Origin: Persicaria tinctoria
Lineage: Eukaryota; Streptophyta; Magnoliopsida; Caryophyllales; Polygonaceae
Assembly: GCA_037127255.1 (NCBI GenBank)
Contig: JBANSL010000005.1
Location: 78,993,160 to 79,057,159, forward strand
DNA length: 64,000 bases
Direction of reading: 5' to 3'
Part shown: positions 14,346 through 25,057 of the stretch, one piece after another
Layout: the number at the start of each line of letters is the position of its first letter
Position numbering within the stretch: the first letter of the stretch is position 1
Program-made: the position numbers and the translations under genes
Notes under the pieces: model-generated
What the model was told of the DNA's origin: nothing
What the model saw: only the letters and a program-made list of their open reading frames with translations
The model's database searches: none

Positions 14346-14698
14346 CGTATTAAAAAAAAATAGAAAACTATGTTCTTATAAAATAGACAAAAGTGTCATT
14401 TCTTTGATTTATTTACATGAAGAGAATTATTGTTACAAATCTCTTGACAAATTGAAAAAAAAAAAAGATTTGGTTAACCATGCATTAATATACTAAATGC
14501 TAACAAAGTCGTTAGAAAGAGTCAAATTGGTCACACTCTAATGGTATATACAAAACAAATGAAAGGAATTTGAAGAAAAAAATGTGAAGTTAAATAATGC
14601 AAGTTTATATTCTTTTAGATGTTTTAAATAAAAGGGCAATTGGAGAATGAAGAAACTAGAGGCGGAAAGGAGAAAAATGTTGGTTGTCTTAAATTATA
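14346..14698. other. AT-rich spacer
   Basis: No gene or bounded element is visible between the LINE remnant and the next MITE. One 110-codon plus-strand frame (14164-14496) overlaps the LINE antisense and looks like chance. Confidence 0.4.
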
Positions 14699-14943
14699 TT
14701 CTCTCCGTTAATTAAAACTCGACGTTTTAATATTCACGCATGCTTTTTTTATGTGTTAAAAACTATATAAAACATTAATTTTTTTAATAAATTTTTAAAA
14801 CAATTTCATACTTGTTAGTTATTACTATTAAGTTTGAATTTATAAAAACAAATTTAAAAAATAGTTAATATTTTATATAGTTTTTATCAATCTAAAAAAA
14901 CATGCATGAATAGTAAATGGCATGTTTTACTTAATAGAGAGAG
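14699..14943. mobile_element. Stowaway-like MITE
   Basis: A 245-bp element bounded by TA at 14697-14698 and 14944-14945. The ends are imperfect inverted repeats (left TTCTCTCCGTTAATTAAAAC; right complement CTCTCTCTATTAAGTAAAAC) that continue inward through the CATGCATG-containing region. It is AT-rich with no coding capacity. The repeats are more diverged than in the LON2 intron copy. Confidence 0.65.
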
Positions 14944-14967
14944 TATTATTTATATACTGTTTTTTTA

Positions 14968-15719
14968 TAGTCGGGTGGACTAACGGGTGGTTAAGTGGGT
15001 CCGATAATGGGTCAACGGATGGAAAACTGGAGCGGATATCTTCACCGCTAATCACCACACCATGTTGCAATGGGTTAATTACCCCCTAATCATATACACC
15101 GCAGTATACATCGGTGACTTTGATCTGGTATGTGAACCTTTTCAACACCAACCGCAACTAGGTGCGGTGAATAGGGAACAGGCAAATATAATTTGGTTTC
15201 AAGATGCTCGAGTTGGATGAGGCTAAGTCAGGGAAGTGAAGCCTATTTTGTGTTGGCCCTAATTCGTTTGGAGTGAGGCGAGGATAGCTACCAAGATTTC
15301 GAACTCACAACCAGCTCAACAAAGAAGAGCCTTCAAATCATCAGACCAACGCAGATTTCATGTCTCCCTATTCCATGAATTTATATTTGGCTCGTTTCTG
15401 GATCCACCGCACCATAATGTGGTAGATTGTATCGATCTCCCCACCCACCGCACCATACAACGGTGGTTTGTCTCAATTTCTCTAACCCGCTGCACCATAC
15501 AGCGGTGGGTTCGGTTATCAGTAATTAATCCACCGCAATATGTTGAGGTGATTAGCGATGGAGATAGTAAGAATTAGCGGTGAAGATAACACCCTCCATG
15601 GAAAACTTATCACCCTCACCCATTTCACCCGACCCATCACCTATCTATCACTCGGGTTTTTTTTTCTGATTTTTCACCCGTATAATCGGATCGGGTGGAT
15701 CGGATGAGTCGACCCCCTA
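14968..15719. mobile_element. Degenerate GGGT-rich element, host of a nested MITE
   Basis: The two ends look like a decayed hAT-type element. The left side is TAGTCGGGTGGACTAACGGG and the right side, complemented, is TAGGGGGTCGACTCATCC. Both sides carry many GGGT/ACCC motifs like the clear hAT elements in this window. I cannot find an 8-bp target duplication, so the boundaries and class are tentative. A Mutator-type MITE (15029-15597) sits inside. Confidence 0.35.
15029..15597. mobile_element. Mutator-type MITE
   Basis: A 569-bp insertion with inverted ends of about 25 bp sharing TATCTTCACCGCTAAT and a GGAG outer edge. It is flanked by the exact 10-bp duplication ATGGAAAACT at 15019-15028 and 15598-15607. 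A duplication of 9-11 bp points to the Mutator superfamily. The interior carries repeated ACCGCACCAT motifs and no coding frame. Confidence 0.72.
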
Positions 15720-16207
15720 TAGTGGAATCATAAACTTGTGCTTAACCAATGACATGAGTCACCAAAACTTACTTGATCCCGCACACGTATGATCACATGA
15801 GTCACCAAAACTTAGTGCATTGAGACTGTTTGTTTAGTCTCAAACTCTCAATGCACTAACAGACATCATGCATGATCCGAATAACTATAAATGTGTCCTA
15901 GTCTAATGCATCAAGTGAAGTAAATGTGATGTTGCAATCAACACGTAGCTAGTACTCATGCAGAAGTAACTACTAGACTATCATTGCATATTAAGGCCCG
16001 AGTACCGAATTCAATTATTATACCAATCAAATTTGGTGACTGTCCATTAGATTAAACTCATAGCATTGGGATCACTCTTGTCCAACCTGGGCCAAAAATT
16101 CAAAAATAAAATTATAAAGCACCACCTTCAATTAAAGGCATACCATCAAAATCTACCCTCAAAAGCATAAGAAACCCATGTGCATCAACGCACGCAAGCA
16201 ACAACCA
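15720..16207. other. Spacer with a small hairpin
   Basis: Non-coding. It contains a perfect 14-bp inverted repeat, TTAGTGCATTGAGA at 15812-15825 and its complement at 15846-15859, with a 20-base loop. ATGAGTCACCAAAACTTA also recurs within about 50 bases nearby. Nothing else is recognised. Confidence 0.4.
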
Positions 16208-16210
16208 TTA

Positions 16211-16857
16211 GAGCACCCACAATGGGGGTGTCTTAGAGCATGTGCAATGGGGGTTCTTTAATCCAAATTTAAGAAGTTTAATACTATTTTATTTGAGATT
16301 GTAAAAAATGGATTAAGGAACGATTTGACATGTTCTCTCCTAAGGAACTCTTAAACACCCTACAAAAGAGAGAAATTGGGGACCACATCAAAAAAAAAGT
16401 TGAAAGAAGAGTGAAGAGATAAAAGATAAAAAGGGAGTTAAGAAACTCTTATGGGTTCAAGGAATGTGAGTGAAAATGTATAATGGGTTGTTTAAAGAAT
16501 AGTAAAGAGAGAGAAAGATAAAAAGTGGAGTTAAGAAACCCAAATAGGTTCGAGGGATGCGGATGCTCTTAAGCCCCAAAATAAGGAACCAATTAATAAA
16601 AAAATGAAAAAGATGGGGAGAGGTTTAGGAACGATTTGACATGTTTGTTACTAAGAAACCTTTAAAAACCGAGAGAGAAAAAGAAAAAGGAGAGAGAGTG
16701 AAAGGAAAAAAAGAGGTGGGTCCCGATAAAAAAATAAAATGGGGTTTTAAAGGGTTTTAGGGATGTGGGTAAAAAATTGTATTGAGTTTTTTAAGGAGAG
16801 AGAAATATAAAAAGTGGAGTTAAGGAACCCGAGTGGGTTTCACGAATGCGGATGCTC
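16211..16857. mobile_element. Tourist-like MITE (outer copy)
   Basis: The left end is GAGCACCCACAATGGGGGTG and the right end, complemented, is GAGCATCCGCATTCGTG. TTA flanks both sides (16208-16210 and 16858-16860). A TTA duplication fits the PIF/Harbinger (Tourist) superfamily. A second copy of the same family (16236-16568) is inserted 25 bases from its left end. No coding capacity. Confidence 0.68.
16236..16568. mobile_element. Tourist-like MITE (inner copy, nested)
   Basis: A 333-bp copy of the same family inside the outer one. Left end GAGCATGTGCAATGGGGG, right end complement GAGCATCCGCATCCC, with TTA at 16233-16235 and 16569-16571. The interior repeats motifs of the outer copy such as AAAAGTGGAGTTAAG. 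Confidence 0.68.
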
Positions 16858-16906
16858 TTATACTCATAATTAAGCAAGCAAACAAAAGAAGAATTAGGCT
16901 CATATC

Positions 16907-16974
16907 TGTAGAATGATAGAATTGATGTAAAGTCCTCCTTGAGGGTTTCCATTCATTGATAAACATATATATAG
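16907..16974 (-). repeat. Copia 3' LTR, truncated
   Basis: The last 68 bases of the LTR, next to the target duplication. The upstream half was lost in the internal deletion. Confidence 0.85.
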
Positions 16975-18830
16975 CGGAACTTGTGACGAAATAGCCACAT
17001 ACAGCGAATGACGTTCGCCTCAAAAGGGCGAGAAACAAGAACCCAAGTACCATTCTTCGTAAGGGCCCTGTATTCGTCGAGCATAGCCGCCTGCCAATTC
17101 GGGTCGAGGAGGGCTGTTTTGTGGGAGGTGGGAATGGGGGAGAGGGAGGTCTGGCTGGAGGATGCGGGTGATTGGGAGTCGGGAAGGATGGGGGCAAGAG
17201 GGGCTAAGCATGGGGATGAGGCGGCGGGCACAGCAGAGCTGCTGGCAAGGGGTGCAGAGGCGGCGAGGGACGCGGCAGATGCAGCATAGCCTGCGGCGGC
17301 CGCCGCCAGGAGGTGAGGCGAGGCTGGGAGGGATGCGGCGGGCGCATCATACCCTGCGGTGGCCGCCGCTAGTAGGTGATGCGAGGCGGGGAGGGATGCA
17401 ACGGGCGCAGCATACCCTGCGGTGGCCGCCGCCAGTAGGTGATGCGAGGCTAGGGGGTCGGGTTTTGGGTGTGAGCGGCGGGGTGGTGGGCGGTGGTCAT
17501 GGAGACAATCTGACGGGGCTGGAAGACCCCGGAGACGCTGCGGGTGTGTGGTCTGGTGGTGGGGGGTGGTGGGGGTGGAGTTGGAGGAGAAGCAGGAGCA
17601 CCGGGAGAGCTCTGGGGGAAAAGAAAATGTGGGAATGGTGACTCTGACTCTGACGGAGACACAGGAGGTGTGGGAGACGCAAAGGGGAATCGTGACTCAT
17701 CAAAGGTGACATGACGAGACATAATGAGCTTGTGGGTTTTGATATCGAGGCAGAGATAACCGCGATGATCAGACGGGTAGCCAAGAAAGACACATGGAGT
17801 GGAGCGCGGGTGAAGCTTGTGTGGGGTTGTGGAGGAATGGATGCGTGGAAGAGGAGAAAGCGCATCATTTTGGTAATGGTTCTAATAATTCGTTCTGCCT
17901 TGCCATTCTGCTGAGAAGTATAAGGGCAAGACAAGCGATATGAGATCCCGTTTGCGGCAAAGAAAGAGTGAAAGTCTTTGTTGTCAAATTCACGACCATT
18001 GTCACATTGGAAACATTTGATGGATGTGAAACTGTGTTTTGATGTAGGCATGGAATCTGGCAAAGACAGGAAACACTTGGGACTTGAAATGCAACGGGAA
18101 GACCCATAAGTAATGAGTGTAATCATCAAGAAATAAGAGGTAGTACTTGTGACCCTCCTTGCTAGGCACAGGAGAGGTCCAAATGTCGTTGTGAATGATA
18201 TCAAAGGGAGCAAGGGTAGAGGTCAAAGACCGTTGAAACGGCAGTCTGGCATGTTTGCCTAGTTGGTAGGAAGAGCATAAACCAGAGCGTGGGTCTTTAG
18301 GACAGGTGACATGACTCTGGGAACGGAGGACATCTAGAACGGCAGCGCTGGGATGGCCCAGGCGTGCATGCCACAGGCTAGACGACGATGCCGAGAGGGC
18401 GACTGGGCACGACTGACTGGACGCAGGAGGTGGTGTGACAGGGTAGAGCTCCCCGGTGCTGTTACATCTCATGCGAGTAACCCCCGTAGTAAGATCGTTC
18501 ACAGAGAAACCATAGGGATCAAACGTAAGGGAAACGTTGTTGTCAATAGTGAACCGACGGACAGAGATAAGGTTTTTGACAATCTTTGGGGCAATAAGGA
18601 CATTGTTGAGGTGTAGTGGGTGGGTTAGGGTCTGTAATTTGGCGTGGCCAATTCCCGAAGTAGAAAGACGACCACCGTTTCCGACGATAATAGAGTGGGC
18701 AAGGCCCTTAAAAGAAATAGATGAGAGGTTACCTGATGAGGAGTTCGTTATGTGGGAGGTGGCACCAGTGTCCATGTACCAAGAAGAGTCTGAAGATGTC
18801 GGCTGCGTATAGGAGAAGGCGTGATGCAGA
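16975..18830 (-). pseudogene. Copia pol remnant (protease, integrase, RT start)
   Basis: In order on the minus strand: protease-like motif DTGATSHIT (about 18775); GAG-pre-integrase block LWHARLGHPS (about 18360); integrase core with first Asp in HNDIWTSP (about 18190), second in QCDNGREF (about 18000) and Glu in SQQNGKAER (about 17910); a low-complexity Ala/Pro/Ser linker (about 17650-17150) with three copies of a 60-bp repeat at 17290-17450; then NWQAAMLDEYRALTKNGTW, the entry block of copia RT. The reading frame shifts near 18030. In the zinc finger the second Cys of the usual CxxC is replaced (LCSSYQLGKH). The element cannot be autonomous. Confidence 0.88.
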
Positions 18831-19311
18831 GCTGACGGAACATAGCCTGGGTCAGGCGATGTTAGAGAGGCCTAAGGACCGGCATGTCGAGGGGTAGGAT
18901 ATCCAGAGTATCGGTGCATAATTTTTTTTTTTTTTTTTTTAATTGCTCGGGAATGTAATAAACCGAAGAGAGTGTAAAATAAGGGAATCGAAAATTGAGA
19001 AGTGATGACTGATGAACGGGTGATTGTTGTGGATTTGTGGTGGTGGGCACTCAATTTATTAATTGAGACACGGCTAAGACGTCAGACTAATTCACAATTG
19101 AAGAGCGAGAGAGGTGTGTGACGGTGAGTAGGTGGCGGCGGTGCAGGGGCGCAAGAGTACGGGAGAGAGGGGAAGGGGATGGGGCTTGTGAAGGAGACCG
19201 GTGAGTGCGGGATCTGGACCAAGAGGAGGAGGCCGGTGAGGGGCCGAGAGGGAGGGGTGGGACGGAAGGATCAAATTAGGGTTTCGTGATGAAGAAAAGG
19301 TTGTGATACCA

Positions 19312-19448
19312 TGTAGAATGATAGAATTGATGTAAAGTCCTCCTTGAGGGTTTTCATTCATTGATAAACATATATATAGGTTACAAATGTATTGGGCCTT
19401 AACGGGCTTTTACCCCACTATACAATAGGAGATCTATGTAATCTATCA
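19312..19448 (-). repeat. Copia 5' LTR
   Basis: A 137-bp LTR on the minus strand, starting TGATAGATT and ending TTCTACA. It contains TATATATATG near its middle. Its inner half is repeated at 16907-16974 with one or two differences. Confidence 0.85.
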
Positions 19449-19453
19449 ATATC

Positions 19454-22400
19454 AACTCATCCACCACATATCAAGCTATGAGGCCAAGTAACACTAGCAT
19501 AGTAAACCAGTTATTGAAACATTTATATATCGAAGACAAAAATACAATTTTGATGTTAACAACTTAAATAAAACAATCAGTATTTTGTGGTTTGCTTAAG
19601 CTTTTGAGGTTTTAAAAATGACTAGAACACAAAGAGTAAGTTTCTACTCAAGAGAGACCAAAACTAATGGAAACCCATAAAATATTAACAGAGCCCATTA
19701 TTTAGGTAGGCATATTAGGTTAGAATGAGTGCATTTCATGTGTGCATAATGCATATTTATTATATAATTGCATGATTTACTTGTGGTGTTCGACGAATCG
19801 AATTCTACACACTTTTATCGTTAATTTCAGGAAGAGTAAATCTGAGTGCAAAGGCAAGCACGAGGACCAAGAGAGCTAAGAGAGCACGAGAACAATACGT
19901 GGCTCTTATAGACAATATGCTAGAGGCAAGAAAATGCAAGGCTACCCCCTCACTAGGAGAGGTTGCCTCATCGCTAGAGAGATCCGCCCCTATTAGCTAG
20001 CCTTAAGAAGAAGCAAAATGGCTAAGGCTGGAAAAGTTGTCCGATGATGCATAGTTTGACATGCACAATAGGCTAGTTTGTATTGTAATATAGTCCTCAT
20101 TTTAGTTAATTAATTGCATGCTCTATACTCTTTGTAGAAGAAGTCAGAATCTACGTTATTTTGATGGTTCATGCAGATTCCAGGATCTGACGTGGTCGAG
20201 AGTCAAAAGGAAAGCCAAAGCAAGGAAGCCAAAGAAGTCGAGTGAAGAAGGATCAAGGAAGAATGGAAGAAGGAAGCACAGGAGAGGAAGAGAAGACAAA
20301 AAAAGAAGAAGAAACTAAGTCGATAAGACAATCCGCTACAAGCTCGCGAAGAGAGATTGTGTCCACTGCCAGTGGATGCCACCCGCGACCGGCGGACAAA
20401 AGGGACACATGCCACCCGCGACCAGCGGAAAAAGAGGACACATGCCACCTGCGAGCTCCGAGTCCCAACGATCACAAGGAATGCAAGGCACCCAGCACTC
20501 GCGACCAGAGAGTCCCAACGTTCACCTAGCGGACACTATGACTTGGGAAAGGCTTTTTCCGCTACTAGCGGGAGGCAACATATCCTAGGGTTTTTGCCGA
20601 AGCGAATTGCTTAATCCCCAAGCATAAAATCTTATCTTTTTGGAGATTCTTTCCTATCTAAAACTGACGTTATCTAGGCTTTTTTGGCAGCCCATTGAGC
20701 ACTATATAGGACCTTCAGCTTAGGGTTTTCAATCACCGCTTCAAAATGGTCAAGTCTTTTAGTTTACATTCATCTTAAGCCATGTTTGGCTAACTACTTT
20801 CTATCTCGCAATTCAAGACATGGTTTTGTTTATCGTGAGAGCTGATTTCCAGGTTTAATCTATTGCATATTATTTTACTTTCGTTGCATTTATTCTATTA
20901 CTCCATTTTTCTATCTTTCTGTCTGATTATTAGCATTGAAACACACTAATCACCCGCTCTCTGTGGGATCGACACCGGTGCTTAATCGCTATACTAGTGT
21001 TTTGAGTATAAGTATATATTTGGCTGGACCAACAACCGTTTTATGCTTGTCACTGCCCCATGCGGCTTTGCAGTCGTGCCTCATGGCTTGTCAGGATGAG
21101 AACTGTGGCTACTGGAAAAGCCGCTCCCTAGAGTTGTGCCCCGTGGCCATGTCGCGGTGTTATTGTGTTTGTAACTCAAATTTCTGAAACTCTATATATC
21201 ATTACTATTTTATTGATTTATTTTTGGCCGACTCGTGTGACCTAGATAAGCATGTTTTAGGGTTAGACTTGAGAGAGATCGATACGAGGCTTGAGTTTTG
21301 ATGAGAGAGAACCTTAGAGAGGAGCCTCTATGACCATATGGAATGTTAAACTCTTCTATTTCGCCTACGATTTAAGACTTTATTCAGTCGAATCGTGAAT
21401 TTTGGATTATAGTTCTTATTCATATTGTTTATTTTGACTTCTTTGTGCTTAATTGAATGCTTAAATGTGTTTGATTCTTTCTTGACTGATCAACGTGTTA
21501 AAATATCATCATATCATTGCTTGGGTTTCGTAATTGTTCTTTGCGATTCTATCTTGAGGTTGAGCCAATTAGTAGCGAGGTTTCTTCGAGTCCAACAAAA
21601 GATCTAGATGAATCTATGGAGGGGGTCAATACTTCTCGAGGTTAATGGACACATCCAAGGCAAATCCACCACCACATGAACCAAATTTCTCCAACCATCC
21701 GCCTTCAAATCCACCCAACATCGCCTGAAAAGCACCACCTCCACCAATAATCCATCTTTTCCTGTATTTCCACCATCTTCTCATTTCTTTGTCTATCATA
21801 TATCTCGATCATTGGCTTTCTTTTGCCTTATTTGGTTCTTGATACTCCTCTTGTTCATGGTTGGGAAGTTGCACCAATCGAGCTTTTTGTGGATTTTTGT
21901 ATGCATGTTATTCTTTTAAATTTGGAGATTTTATCATTTGATTTGGGGTAGTTCTTTTTGTGATTCATTGTCAATGATGGATTGGATTTTGATTTAGAAA
22001 GGTAGAGCGAATTTAAGGGTGGCAGGCTGGCAGCGCGCGTTTTGTGAATTATAGTTCATCTTCTAGAAATGGGGTTTTGGGGTGAGAGTTTCTTCAATTT
22101 CATATGGAAAAGTTCTTCCATTAGTTATCAATTAGGTGTAAGGTTGTTATATAAAATGAATAGCTCGAACTTAGATCGATAAAACTTCAACTCGAGCTCA
22201 TTCATTTAACTAAACGAGCCAAAATTTAAGCACATTTTTAAATTCGATTAAAAGTTCGGATCGACTCGACTTAAGCTCAACTAGCTTGAATATAAATAAA
22301 CAATATTCGGCTTGTTCGACTCGAATAATAGCGTGAGTTTCTATCATTAATTTATCATGATAACTTTCATTATTTAAAAAACAAAACATTATTAAGTCAA

Positions 22401-22549
22401 CTTTGGATAAAATACTAAAAGTCAACTCTCAAATAACAATAGGCCATCGTGGAGTATACTGTAATAAATTGCATCATTAAAGAAATGCGGAAATAACAGT
22501 CCTTCCATCGAAAAAAAATCCTGTCCGGTAGCGAAACCATATCCCCTTT
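19454..22549. other. Repeat-derived spacer, probably gypsy LTR or leader remnants
   Basis: No cellular gene is recognised. 19720-21200 has the texture of a plant Ty3/gypsy LTR or leader: GAGTGCATTTCATG near 19728, a purine-rich tract at 20200-20330 and a CTCTGTGGGATCGACACCGG block at about 20958. 20370-20450 holds short tandem repeats built on CACATGCCACCCGCGACC. I found no paired LTR and no target duplication. 22160-22330 carries GCTCGA/TCGAGC-type motifs like the ends of some plant hAT families, again without boundaries. Confidence 0.35.
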
Positions 22550-23221
22550 ATGCCGACAGTCCAAGAAATAGCAATCCCAGCCATAGGCACCAAGCTTCAC
22601 ATCCACGAGTTCGCCGACGTGTGCGACGCGGCCACCGGACGAGTCCTCTCCGGGTCATGGATCTGGGACTCGGCCTTCGTCCTCTCCCAGTACCTCGCCA
22701 TCCAGCACGCCGATTCCGCGGACTTTACCCTCCACGGCAAGACCGTCCTTGAACTCGGCGCCGGAACGGGGCTCCCAGGGCTCACCGCGGCTCGCCTCGG
22801 AGCAAGCCGAGTCTTACTCACCGACGTCGCGCCGCTTCTCCCGGTTCTGCGCAGGAACGCTGAGGTCAACGGCTTGGCAGACCGGGTTGAGGTGAGCGAG
22901 CTGGTTTGGGGATCGGACGAGCTACCGAGTCAACTCGGTGAGTCGGGGTCGGCAGTGGATTTGGTCCTGATGTCAGACGTGTTTTACGACCCGGTTGAGA
23001 TGGCGGATTTGGCGCGGACGCTGAAGGGGGTTTGCTCGGGGGAGACGAGGGTGTGGGCGGCGAGCGAGGTGAGGGCATCCACGGGCGAGTGCTTGAACGA
23101 GTTGGCGAGTCACGGGTTCGAGGTGAGTGAGCTGCTGAGTCAGCCTCGGCCGGGTGGACGGAGTGGATCGGAGGTGTTTGCTGTTTACCAGTTGGTTAAT
23201 ATTCCTCCGCCACGAAAGTGA
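22550..23221 (+). CDS. Family-16 (METTL21-like) SAM-dependent methyltransferase
   Basis: Single-exon gene of 223 codons with no interruption. Family 16 enzymes are class I (seven-strand) SAM methyltransferases, many of which methylate lysines of proteins such as elongation factors or chaperones. The substrate here cannot be told. Visible blocks: GSWIWDSAFVLSQYL (35-49), the family's helix before the SAM site; motif I VLELGAGTGLPGL (66-78), which binds SAM; acidic residue in LLTDV (Asp92); and VDLVLMSDVFYD (136-147), matching the family's D/SxxY block after strand 4. Length suits a minimal family member. The coding part is GC-rich, in strong contrast to its AT-rich surroundings, as in other intronless plant genes of this family. 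The ATG is the first in frame. Confidence 0.9.
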   Translation: MPTVQEIAIPAIGTKLHIHEFADVCDAATGRVLSGSWIWDSAFVLSQYLAIQHADSADFTLHGKTVLELGAGTGLPGLTAARLGASRVLLTDVAPLLPVLRRNAEVNGLADRVEVSELVWGSDELPSQLGESGSAVDLVLMSDVFYDPVEMADLARTLKGVCSGETRVWAASEVRASTGECLNELASHGFEVSELLSQPRPGGRSGSEVFAVYQLVNIPPPRK

Positions 23222-23817
23222 AGGAACATCAAATTACTAATGTACAATGAAAATTGAGAGGGACAAATTAAATGGAGTGTGTTGTGTTTTTAAATTAGTG
23301 CTCTTGTTATGTGCCATACTAGATTAGATTCCAAGATGTGTTTAGTTAAATTTCTCAAATCAAATATTTTACTCCCTTCTCTTTTACTCCCTCCGACTAC
23401 ATTAATACCCGCATTATGTGCGATTTTTAATTTAAATAAATTTGATACTTAAATTTTTTTATTCAATTAATTAGTTACTTTTTTCCATACTTCTAATTTT
23501 TCTAATTTCTCAAATCTGAATAAATTTATACTTTATTAGTATAAAATCTAATTTTTCCGTGCTCTTTACTCTTTGCTAGTAAATATGAAAAACTAATTTC
23601 TCGAATCTGAATCAATTTATACTTTTTTAGAGTGATAAATCTATAGAAAGGTAATTGTACTTACAAAAGAGATAAGAGCAAACGTCTTGTCGCAAAATAG
23701 TTAAAACCTAAGTCACACTCATATCAAAAGGGGTGGATATACCCAAAAGTGTTGCCTCCATCTACCCACTAACTCTACTCTACTACCAATTTTCTTTCAA
23801 TTTCTCTCATCAACCCT
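23222..23817. other. 3' flank of the methyltransferase gene
   Basis: AT-rich. A lone TACTCCCTCCGACTACATTA at about 23385 looks like one end of a Stowaway-type MITE, but I do not see the matching end. No gene. Confidence 0.4.
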
Positions 23818-25057
23818 TTATCGCGTTAGTTTGTCTACCCATCTAATCTCCTGGGGTGACTTGCCTTTACACCTCAAGGAGATTCTTAATTTACAGCTAC
23901 TAATCACCCGGTGTGTCCATTGTTTCAAATCACATTTTTCCCCTACAAAAACAATTTGGTTTCTACCCAACCAAGTTACATAAATAAATGCAATGAATAC
24001 ATGCAAGTAACTTAGTTTGGAAAACAACTCCCTCCTTGTACTTTCTGGCTCATGGGCGAACCAATCCAACCACGAAACAATACCGCCATCTCTGTTAGGG
24101 AGACCGACCCATTTCCAAACTTTTTCTCGTGCTTCTTTGACCTTGGTACACTCAAAGTCTCAAACCACATATGAGTTTCAGACTCTTCCTCGATCCTCCT
24201 TACATAACGGGCACCAGGCTGCATCCCCGCTCTTCCAATGCTTTACTATCCTTCCAGCTTTTTAATCGGTTATGTGCTGCCATCCAAACAACAAAAGACC
24301 ACCTTTTTTATTAGATACCGGACCATATCATAGCACCCCAATCAACCAATGGTCCCCGCACTCTGATGACTTCGTAGATGATCCCGCTGTGAAACCTTCC
24401 ATTCGGCCTACATATATGCGCAGTATCAATCCCCGGTCCAACAATCTACACTCTTCGCAACTCATCTCTGATTGCCAGCACACACTTCCATTGCCAAGAG
24501 TCGTATGTTCTTGGGACCACCGACCAAATATCCCCCTCCCTTAGGTAACTGTCACTCCCCCATCTTCTCCATACACTATCCCGTTGGAGCACAATATCTC
24601 CGACAAGGCAGACGAACCTGTTGTGATTGTATGCTAGCAGCTGCTTCACTCCCAAACCTCCCTCAGCATAAGGTCTGGAAACTGCTTCCCACGCCACTAG
24701 ACATGCACCAGCTTGAGCATCTCCATGCCACAAGAACCTCTTACATAATGTATCCAGCCGATGAATTAATAACGGCCTTAGGGTTGTCTGGCCCCAGAAT
24801 GAGTGAATCCCCCCTAAGACCGACTTGATGAGTTGTAGGCGACCCGCGTATGACAGCTTCTTAGTTGCCCATGTATTAATTCTCCCTTTAATCTTCTCAA
24901 ACAAACTTCTGTATTCACCCACTTTAATTTTTCTCGAATGCAAGGGTGAGCCTAGATACGTGACTGGAAGCTTCTAAGCATATTCCAGCTGCTGGGAAAT
25001 ATCCTTAGCAGTTTCATCCGTCACACCACCAAGGAACACAATGCTCTTTATCGACAA
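23818..25057 (-). mobile_element. Decayed LINE, 3' part
   Basis: The second LINE remnant, 5'-truncated. It begins near 25057 in the late reverse transcriptase (TYLGSPLHSRKIKVGEY joins across one stop), continues through KLSYAGRLQLIKSVL and AWEAVSRPYAEGGLGVKQLL (24943-24446), then a broken zinc-binding region containing CPLCKEDRGR in an alternative frame (about 24200), and ends with a tail frame at 24069-23818. Stops and frameshifts rule out function. It belongs to a different lineage from the 11.9-14.3 kb remnant, judging by the RT sequence. No clear A-tail or target duplication. Confidence 0.8.

Larger units (their letters stand above)
16907..19448 (-). mobile_element. Deleted Ty1/copia retrotransposon
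   Basis: A copia element in minus orientation, flanked by the 5-bp duplication ATATC (plus strand) at 16902-16906 and 19449-19453. The 5' LTR is 19312-19448. The primer-binding site TGGTATCACAACC follows it directly (19311-19299) and resembles the initiator-Met tRNA complement. Most of gag is missing: only about 530 bases separate the primer site from the protease-like DTGATSHIT. Pol then runs to the first conserved block of reverse transcriptase and jumps straight into the middle of the 3' LTR, of which 68 bp remain (16907-16974). One deletion thus removed the RT core, RNase H and half of the 3' LTR. Confidence 0.9.

Noticed and set aside
14968..15719. Firm hAT call for the outer GGGT-rich unit
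   Set aside because: Ends are similar to each other, but I could not find an 8-bp duplication, so it is kept only as a low-confidence element.
17008..17641. Long Gly/Ala/Arg-rich plus-strand frames
   Set aside because: Antisense shadows of the copia low-complexity linker.
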